Positions 20,359 through 27,438 of a stretch of DNA of 27,438 nt are shown here, one piece after another. Within the stretch, counting starts at the first letter, position 1. Each line of letters begins with the position of its first letter. Position numbers and translations under genes: made by a program. The notes below the pieces were generated by a model that saw only the letters and a list, made by a program, of their open reading frames with translations, was not told the origin of the DNA and made no database searches. The DNA comes from Cerioporus squamosus (Eukaryota > Basidiomycota > Agaricomycetes > Polyporales > Polyporaceae): positions 1 to 27,438 of the forward strand of contig JABYQS010000358.1 of assembly GCA_022592435.1 (NCBI GenBank), in the 5' to 3' direction.

Positions 20359-23300
20359 ATGGACACTTCAGGTAAACAAACGACACAGGCCAAGAAGCCG
20401 AAGAAGGGGCCGAAGGGCACGGCAGGGGGTGGCAAAGGGAAGGTCGAAGCGGCTGCTGGGGTGTCTGCGGCGGGCGACGCGCCGCGAGCAGACGGAGATG
20501 TACCTCCTGGAGCTCGCGATGAGGTGAGTAACATATTCCTGATCGCATGTGAGTGCGGATGAGCTGATGGGTGTGAATGATCAGATGGTGGCTATGCCTC
20601 TTGTTGAGCGGAAGGTGCTGCTGGAGGAGAAGCAGAGCGCGGAGATGGCGCTGAAGCAGGAGATGGCTGGGGCGCGACTCGGGTACGCCGTGCTCAATCT
20701 GCTGGACCCCGGGGCGAAGCTGGTGTTCGGCCAGTACAACAACCGTGCGCAGTGCAAGAAGGCCGTTACCGACCTCGTGCACGGTTTCCGCAGCATGGGG
20801 ATCCAGCACGAGGAGCACCCTATGCCGATCGCTGTGAAGGCGGACTGGGTAGACCCTGCTTGCCTTGTTTCGACTGCGGACGATGCGGCGATGAAGGCGA
20901 TCAAGTGGACGTCGAAGGTGGACGGCGAGGATGTTACCGTTCTTGGCGGGCAGCACCGACGCGCGGCAGTGCTGGAGTACAAGATGCAGCTCGAGGCGGA
21001 GGTGACGAAGCTGAAGACGGGGATCTCGACGAGGGAGAAGAAGCTGGGGGACGGCGGCGGGGACGGTGGGGAGGTGAAAGGGAGGGGGAGGGGGAAGGCG
21101 GCCAAGAAGAGCGACGCCGCGGACGCGCTACGTGCAGAGGTTGCGGACATGCAGGACAAGCTTGAAAGCGTGAAGGGCATGCTTGGTGACCTGGGGAAGT
21201 GGATGGTGGAGGTGTACGACATTGGTGAGTGCTGCGTTTTATGAGATGTGGGTCTGATGTTACCCTCTGAGCGGTCGACCGCTCGAGAGGCACGACGAGT
21301 GCGAGCGGACGACCGCTATGAGTCGGATGTTATGCTCTGAGCGGTCGACCGCTCAAGAGGCACGACGAGTGCGAACGGCCGACTGCTATGGGTCTTATGT
21401 TACCCTCTGAGCGGACGACCGCTCGAGAGGCACGACAAGTGCGAGCGGACGACCGCTATGAGTCGGATGTTACCCTCTGAGCGGACGACCGCTCGAGAGG
21501 CACGACGAGTGCGAACGGGCGACCGCTGTCTCAGACATCGTTCTGTGCACGCGGGTCCATAATGTGTTACACGAGAACATACGACTAATGACGAGTTATG
21601 TTACAGGCAAGCTGCAGGAGCACACCCTGCGGCATTTGTCCATGAACAAGATCGATCCCCAGCTCGGGGAGACAATGACCGAGCGAACGTGGCGGTGGGT
21701 GTACGCGCTGAAGGCGGCCGTGTCGCAGCTTTCGACGAAGCTCAACATCCCGGCGGAGAAGCTCATCCCTGGCCATGCGATGTGGGGATCGCGACTTCTG
21801 GAGCAAGTCATGGGGGACCCGAACACGCGTCGGAAGTACTACGCGTTCATCATGCCGTTCCACAACGTCGCGACTTGGGAGCTCATGCAACTCCTGAGTA
21901 CGTTCCCGTACTACACGAACGAAGCGGTGTTGTCTGTCAAGGACCTGCGGCTGTACCTTGAAGAGGCACATTACGGTCACTACGTGCGTTTTTTGTTTGA
22001 GTTGTGTGTATCCAGATTCGGGTGCTAACGTTCTTGGGCCAGCTTCACATGCAGGTGGTGCGGGATGGGCTGGACGCGCTGCATTTTGTTGCGAGCGACG
22101 TTGAGTGGCCTGCGATCGACCAGAATGGTAAGTTGTCGAATCCGGAGGGGTCTCGGACTGGTCCCGAGGTCTACGCGTTCCAGCAAGTCGGCTATGAAGA
22201 GTTGAAGGACCGGCATGCGATAGTCGAAGCGTTGCAGAAGGCGGACGCGGCGGTTCTGCCTCCTCTCGCGAAGACTGCGGCGACGGCGCGGCAGACGGCG
22301 CAGACGAGGTACGCGGATGTGATGAGGAAGGTGCGGGGTGCACGGGTTGTGTCGGATGTGTTCCCGAAGGAGCTGCTGGAGACGATCGACGCGGCGTACC
22401 GGTCGACGGTGAAGGAGCGGATTCCGTTCATGGCGGATACGACGTCGCCTCTGTGGATGGATGCACTGCGTGGGTACCAGAGCTCGGTCCGGGAGTCGTG
22501 CAAGCGGTACTGGACGGCGACGCTGAAGAAGCTGCGAGAGACCGCACCGGACTCGGGGTCCATCCGTGCGCTGGAGAACGCGCCGCAGAAGCTCGAGTGG
22601 GTGTTTGAACTGCAGCGGCTTGGGCTGGGGTTCGCGCTGCCTTTCCCAACGCAGACGTTCATGGCCGACCTGCGGACGAAGTTGGCCGAGGCAGACAATG
22701 GGATAGCCACGGTGAGTAGCGATCCTGCTGATTTTCTGTGTTTGAGCTAGGAGAATCCTCACAGGCGGACGGCCGCTCGAGCCAGGAGACAGGACGCGAG
22801 CGGCCGTCCGCTCGAACGAGGATTTAAGGTGCGAGCGGCCGTCCGCTCGAACGAGGATTTAGGGTGCGAGCGGCCGTCCGCTCGAACGAGGATTTAGGGT
22901 GCGAACGGCGGTACTAACACTCCTGCTTTCAGCTCATGTTTATGCTCGATCCGCTCCACAGCGGCAATCCCAAGGACCCGCTGGGGAGCCAAATCAACAC
23001 TCTCCTGGCGGACCCCACGCTCTTCCGACAAGGCCCCGGTCTCTCCGTGTGGGTAAGTCTCATCAGATTGCATGTCTTCGGTCGCATTACACGCACTGAC
23101 GGCACGACAGTGGTGGTCGTTTGTCCTGCGCGAGCACATGAGGCTGAGCGACATTGGCCGCATGGTCAGTGCGATGGCCACGCCTGGGTCGGATGCACTG
23201 CGAGGTGCTCGCCGGTTGGTCTTCGAGAAGATCGCGAAGCCTGTGTGGGCGAACACAACTGTCGCGGAGAAGATTAACCCCTTCGGAACCTTCATCGATT

Positions 23301-25703
23301 TCGACCCGATCGACGAGCCGTTCAAGGTCATTTGCGAGGGTTACTACAAGGCGATGAAGGAGGGCCTCGCGGTGATGCGCAAGGACGCGGATTTGGAGAA
23401 CGGGCCATTCACTGTGGACCAGCGCGACAAGCTCCCCGCGCTCGCGATGCTGGTACACACCTCCGCGAGCGAGTTCCGGGTGTTCGCGTCGAAAAAGCCA
23501 GGCAGCGCGGGCGAGCTCAAGACGTTGCAGACACTGAGCGTCGAGCTGCCGGTGCGGTGGAAGTACCAGCTCCATCATCTTGCTCCGTTCTACGCCTCGA
23601 AAGCGTTCCAAGGCATGCGGGCGGCCGCTGCGAGACATCTGAGCGCGATCGGTGCGTGGGAGTCCGCTGGACGCGAGGGGTGGCACATCCGCATGTGGAC
23701 TTTCTGGGACGCTCAGCTTGGGAAGGTGTACGAAGCCGAGGCGCCGCCGCTGCCGGTCACTGCGGACATGCTCGACCTCGACCTCGACACGTTCCTCGAG
23801 ACCGCCGCCCTCCGGGGCACGTTCGCCGAGGAGATCTCGGGCATCATCAAGGCGGTGACGTCGTCCAAGGTCGCGCAGTTTGACTGTACGTCTCACACGA
23901 AACAGCCAGTCCTCGAGCGCTTGGTTGGCGAGGGACTCAAAGAATTTGTCTCGGTGAGTGCGCGGTCTGGACGTGCGGTGTATGCGTTGTACTCACTGCG
24001 CTTTGTGTGCTTCCAGATCCTGTGGACGTCCGCGAACCGGCAACTCGCGCGCGCAAGCGGGACGACTTGTCCGTTCGTCGATCCTGTCGGACGGCAGGAC
24101 CATTTCATCGAGGAGCCCCCGAGCGTGACGATGAGATCGGACCCCACAGCGTTCGACTCGCTGCGTCAAATGTCGCATGTAGCTGGCAAGGTGGAGGCTC
24201 GGCGGAAGGAACTGGCCAGGTACGAGCGTGCGTTGGAGAGGCTCGGTTATGAGAAGCCGCAACCCTTTGGCCCGTACGAGGACACGGACGTTCTGCCGCA
24301 GGATCTCATCGGCTGGCGTGGGCCCGAGGATGAGATGAAGCTCCATCCGGGCAGCGTTCCTGGTCGCCTCTTCGCGAAGGCGGCCCCGGCGAAGAAGCAA
24401 GGTCGGGGCGGCAAGCGCGACAATCCGTCGGAGGCCGGCGAGGACATCGAGATGGAGACGGGCGAGAACAAGGCCGCGTCTGCATCTCGGGGAGATGACG
24501 AAGGCGAGGGAGACGACGAAGATGAGGGAGACGACGAAGACGAGGGAGACGACGAAGACGAGGGAGACGACGAAGAGGAGGACGAGGACGAGGACGAGGA
24601 TGACGACAAGAACAAGGGTAGCCACAAGGACGACGACGACGATGGGCCTGGTAGCCACCATGAGACCGATGCTGAGGGGGAGGACGACGCAGACTCGGAG
24701 CAGGGGGCGGTCGGCAACAAGGCCAGTAGTGGCGACACCGACGAGTCTCCTGCCGCGCCCTCGACGCAGCATGCCGAGGAGGGCCGCAAGGACGACACGA
24801 AGTCCGTCTCGCGAGAGGAGGGTGAGCCTGGGCCTCTCACTCAGACTCGTGCTGGGCCCGGTGGCGACGATGGGCCTTTGGAGCGGTCGACCGCTCGCGA
24901 GCCGATGGAGGTTGATCCGCAGAGTTTCTTTATGCCCGAAGGCAGCCCTCTGACCCCTGAGCACACCGGCGACTCTATGGACTTGTTATTGGACGATGCG
25001 CCAGGGCCTCACCGACGTCTCCACAAGGCGGGAAGGCAAGATGTCATGGTCGACCTGAACAAGCCTCTCGAGGAAGGCGTGGAAGACCTCGCTCACAGTA
25101 AGTTCTCTGTCCTTGCTTCACGCGAACGGATCTGGTTCGTGCACGACGGCGAGCGGTCGACCGCTCGAACAGTACATTCGGCCGCCATCATGCTCCCGAG
25201 CGGTCGACCGCTCGAACGGTACATCCGGCCGCTATCATGCTCCCGAGCGGTCGACCACTCGAACGGTACATTTGGCCGCTATCATGCTCCCGAGCGGTCG
25301 ACCGCTCGAACGGTACATCCGGCCGCTATCATACTCCTGAGCGGTCGACCGCTCGAACAGGGCCTCCCCACCGTTTCACAGCATTCTGGCACGCACCGAA
25401 GCTAATGCAACTACTCGTACAGACGTCAGGTCCCTCGCAGTCTCCCCTCCGGTCTCTCGCGCTCAAAACGACGGCGTGACGGGCACCGGACCCATCACAC
25501 GCAAGCGTGCCGCTACCAGTGTGGCAGAGCCGGAAGACAAGGCGGCCAAGGTTCTGAAGAAGGACATCCAGAAAGACCCTAGCGCCGCGAGCTCCCGCCA
25601 GCCCACCGCGTCGAGGACTCGTCCACGTCCCCAGGTCGGCGCTAAGGGCAAGGCAAATGCCGCGATGGTTAAGGACAATGACACTGACGCCATGATCTCT
25701 TGA
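20359..25703 (+). CDS. Large acidic-tailed hypothetical protein, eight exons
   Basis: Exons are 20359-20523, 20585-21224, 21607-21983, 22043-22711, 22933-23052, 23111-23953, 24017-25097 and 25423-25703: 4176 nt, 1391 residues, every junction GT/AG and in frame. I do not recognise a family. The N-terminus is Lys/Gly/Ala-rich (KKPKKGPKG). Residues about 180-290 look coiled-coil, broken by a basic GRGRGKAAKK. The middle 600 residues are globular and rich in Trp and Tyr (TERTWRWVYALKAAVSQL, FPYYTNEAVL, WHIRMWTFWDAQLGKVYEA). The tail carries GDDEDE repeats, a palindrome-derived LERSTARE, MEVDP and a basic TRKRAAT, suggesting a nuclear protein. Introns 2, 4 and 7 (382, 221 and 325 bp) hold palindrome arrays, while the other four are 58-63 bp. 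Intact frames across eight exons argue that it is functional. Confidence 0.8.
21269..21528. repeat. 70-bp dimeric palindrome array in intron 2
   Basis: Sites at 21269, 21303, 21339, 21373, 21409, 21443, 21479 and 21513 alternate 34 and 36 bp. The odd sites are full palindromes flanked by CCTCT and AGAGG, so the hairpin arm can lengthen; the even sites are shortened (GAGCGGACGACCGCTA) or decayed (GAACGGCCGACTGCT). Spliced out of the gene at 20359-25703. Confidence 0.9.
22763..22918. repeat. 35-bp palindrome array in intron 4
   Basis: GAGCGGCCGTCCGCTC at 22798, 22833 and 22868 repeats every 35 bp with spacer GAACGAGGATTTAGGGTGC. Diverged ends lie at 22763 (GGCGGACGGCCGCTC) and 22903 (GAACGGCGGT). 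Confidence 0.9.
24491..24600 (+). repeat. 18-bp coding repeat for acidic tract
   Basis: Within exon 7 the unit GGAGACGACGAAGACGAG recurs about four times and encodes GDDEDE, followed by further Glu/Asp codons. It is an in-frame minisatellite that sets the length of the acidic tail. Confidence 0.8.
24881..24896 (+). repeat. Palindrome copy inside coding exon 7
   Basis: A perfect GAGCGGTCGACCGCTC is read in frame as part of LERSTARE in the exon 24017-25097. It is the only copy in an intact coding exon here. The frame is preserved before and after it. Confidence 0.85.
25151..25354. repeat. 47-bp palindrome array in intron 7
   Basis: Palindromes at 25151, 25198, 25245 (GAGCGGTCGACCACTC), 25292 and 25339 are exactly 47 bp apart with spacers of the type GAACGGTACATCCGGCC and GCTATCATGCTCCC. 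The array fills most of the 325-bp intron 25098-25422. Confidence 0.92.
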
Positions 25704-26188
25704 ACTTCGTTGTCACGCCATCTCTTGTGATGCCTCCCCCGCCGCTGTCCCCGCCGCATGTCTGTCGTTCGCTGAACGCTTTGTTTCTTGATTGTACTTA
25801 TATCGCATATCCCCCCGCTCCCGCCGCATACTTCCCTCCATGTACCACTGACACTCATCCGCTGTATGTTCCCCGCTTACATAATCGAATGCAATTGGCT
25901 CTCTCACTCTACAAGATGACTCGCCTGGAATGACACACCCCCGCGAGCAGACAAATAGCGGCCGAGTCCCCGCTGCCTGAACAAAGTTGCCGATCCGCCC
26001 TAGTCTAATCACACTAATTAGACTCTGCAAAGTCTATACCCTACCGCCTCCTCGGCGTCGCATCAATCGTTGCTCCGTTGTCAAAACTCGGGCGCGCTCG
26101 CCTCCCACCCTTACCCTAACTCCCCAAGTTGTCGCCCCCTGCCTCCAGCATTCTATCTCCCGCTGCTCGCGATCTCCCGCCGCTCGCG
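25704..26188. other. Intergenic spacer
   Basis: No gene, repeat or palindrome was seen. It must hold the 3' UTR of the gene ending at 25703 and the promoter of the gene at 26189. A pyrimidine-rich tract (CCTCCCACCCTTACCC near 26101) precedes the start codon. Confidence 0.6.
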
Positions 26189-27209
26189 ATGGACGACAAC
26201 TTCGCCTTCTACGACGATCATCAGGACCCGTTCTTGGAAGATGATGAAGTGCAGGAGGAAGACATCGAGTGCGTCTCTCGGGGCCTCTGACCCTTGTCCT
26301 GCTTGGTGCAAACCGCCCTAACCGTACCTCTTCCCCTCTCTCATAGCCAACTTGAGGAGCCCCTTGGTGCAGCGGCGTACAACGACGGTGAGGAGGATGG
26401 TCCTCTTCGCGAGCCGTACAACATCAGCTTCGTCCCGCCGACCATGGTGACCGAGGACAGCGTGTCGCAAGAGGAAGTCACCCGCGGCCATCTCGTCGCG
26501 GACACTCACTTTGACGAGTTGGCCCAGAGGTACGTCGAGATGCCGACCAGAACCGTCCTCCTCTCCGACCTCGAGCGCAACTTCAACTCCCACAACCAAG
26601 AGAGGGCTCTCTCGCTCCTCCAGCGGAAGAACCTTCTGAAGGTCGACAGCCGCTACCTGTACGCCGCGAACGATCCCAAGATCTACTGGAAGCTGAGCGA
26701 GGTGCGCACATGTTGTCCCCCCCTTTGCGCTCTCTGTGTCTGATGCCATCCGTTCGCGCTCGCCCTCCCGTGCTCTTTTCAACGTGCAGGTGCGCTGGGA
26801 CTGCGACATCCGCGTTCCAAAGGAGCTCGGTTTTGGTGCTGTGTTGCCGCCAGTCGAAAACCCGGACTGGTCGTTCACGATGCGCTTTGACCGCCGCCAC
26901 TGGACGTTCAAGGGTGATCGTCGTGTCCTCGGCTTCAAGCCCGACCACCGCATGCTATACATCGGGCAGGCTCCGATGCACGCCGATGTGTTCATTGCGC
27001 TCATGCCTGTGAACGCCTTGGTCGCGGACCCCGAACCCGTCCGCCACACCCGCGTGCCCACGACGATGACTTCTGTCGTGGCCCGTATCACCATCTCGAT
27101 GATCGTGTACATGCTCGTCAAGGCTGGCTACAGCACTATATATATGACCCAACAGTATCCAGACGTCGAGAAAGAGTATGAGTGGAGGTTACAAACCAAC
27201 ATCTTGTGA
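26189..27209 (+). CDS. Hypothetical protein, 3' end uncertain
   Basis: Exons are 26189-26268, 26347-26701 and 26790 onward, with introns of 78 and 88 bp in frame. The product is not recognised. It begins MDDNFAFYDDHQDPFLEDDE, acidic, and goes on to globular segments such as LLQRKNLLKVDSRYLYAANDP, DWSFTMRFDRRHWTFKGDRR and ARITISMIVYMLVKAGYS; the last is hydrophobic but too short and mixed to call a membrane helix. At the 3' end TTGTGAGTCTG can be read two ways: a TGA stop at 27207-27209 (284 residues) or a GTGAGT splice donor at 27206 opening an intron that contains the following palindrome array and runs off the window. Three neighbouring introns with arrays favour the second reading, but this is inference. 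Confidence 0.65.
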
Positions 27210-27259
27210 GTCTGTCCACTTCTGTACGTAGTATTATTCATCCCGTTACGACGGCCTTT

Positions 27260-27438
27260 GAACGGTCGTCCGCTCAGGAGGAGATAACCCTGTGAGCGGT
27301 CGTCCGCTCAGGAGGAGATTATCCCTCTCAGCGGTCGTCCGCTCAACATGTTACCCTGTGAGCGTCGTCCCTCAGGAGAGATAACCGGTGAGCGGTCGTC
27401 CGCTCAGGAGGAGATAACCCTGTGAGCGGTCGTCCGCT
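27260..27438. repeat. 34-35-bp palindrome array at window edge
   Basis: GAGCGGTCGTCCGCTC-type sites occur at 27260 (GAACGG), 27294, 27329 (CAGCGG), 27360 (shortened GAGCGTCGTCCCTC), 27390 and 27424, where the window ends. Spacer AGGAGGAGATAACCCTGT is shared by most units. Confidence 0.9.

Noticed and set aside
23993..24964. Long antisense frames opposite the large gene (Leu/Val-rich or Ser-rich)
   Set aside because: They mirror the GC-rich codons and the GAC/GAG acidic repeat of the sense strand, and have no intron or start support.
21269..27438. CRISPR-like look of short palindromic repeats with regular spacing
   Set aside because: The host is eukaryotic, spacers within an array are copies of each other and not unique, there is no leader and no cas gene.

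Overview
The window looks like nuclear DNA of a basidiomycete, most likely an Agaricomycete. I infer this from compact genes split by 50-65 bp introns (GTRNGT donors, YAG acceptors, CTRAY-like branch points), GC-rich codon use, an F-box gene of the type expanded in mushroom-forming fungi, and acidic nuclear-type hypothetical proteins. The species cannot be named from the sequence. I saw no rRNA, tRNA, transposase or reverse transcriptase gene.

Layout. 1-2131: a five-exon F-box gene. 2269-3540 (minus): an acidic hypothetical gene that has lost its 5' part. 3563-5612: a composite repeat. 5604-8606: a decayed gene with frameshifts and a repeat-filled intron. 8607-9259: spacer with single palindromes. 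9260-10558 (+) and 11114-12429 (-): convergent paralogues encoding BAH-like plus PHD-like zinc-finger proteins, with a 90-bp palindrome array between their 3' ends. 12430-14664: no gene seen. 14665-18622: two further composite repeat copies. 18623-20358: no gene seen, one palindrome array. 20359-25703: an eight-exon gene for a 1391-residue unrecognised protein, three of whose introns hold palindrome arrays. 26189 onward: a further unrecognised gene that ends at, or continues past, another array.

The dominant signal is a 16-bp palindrome, consensus GAGCGGNCGNCCGCTC, most often GAGCGGTCGACCGCTC. By hand I count roughly 100 copies including degenerate ones. They lie in introns, intergenic spacers, 3' flanks, a 170-bp satellite-like tandem repeat and once inside an exon. 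Spacers are homogeneous within a locus but unrelated between loci, and each locus has its own period (34-35, 45, 47, 56, 70, 86, 90, 99 or 68+102 bp). This suggests a very short element or recognised motif that seeds new sites and is then amplified locally. It is the best candidate here for an undescribed system. A mobile palindrome, a CGG-N4-CCG zinc-cluster binding site, a hairpin that promotes tandem duplication, and a chromatin-nucleating repeat are all still open.

No shared pathway links the genes. The BAH/PHD pair points to chromatin, and the F-box gene to ubiquitin-ligase substrate choice. The others have no recognisable family, and their co-occurrence with the repeat may be incidental.
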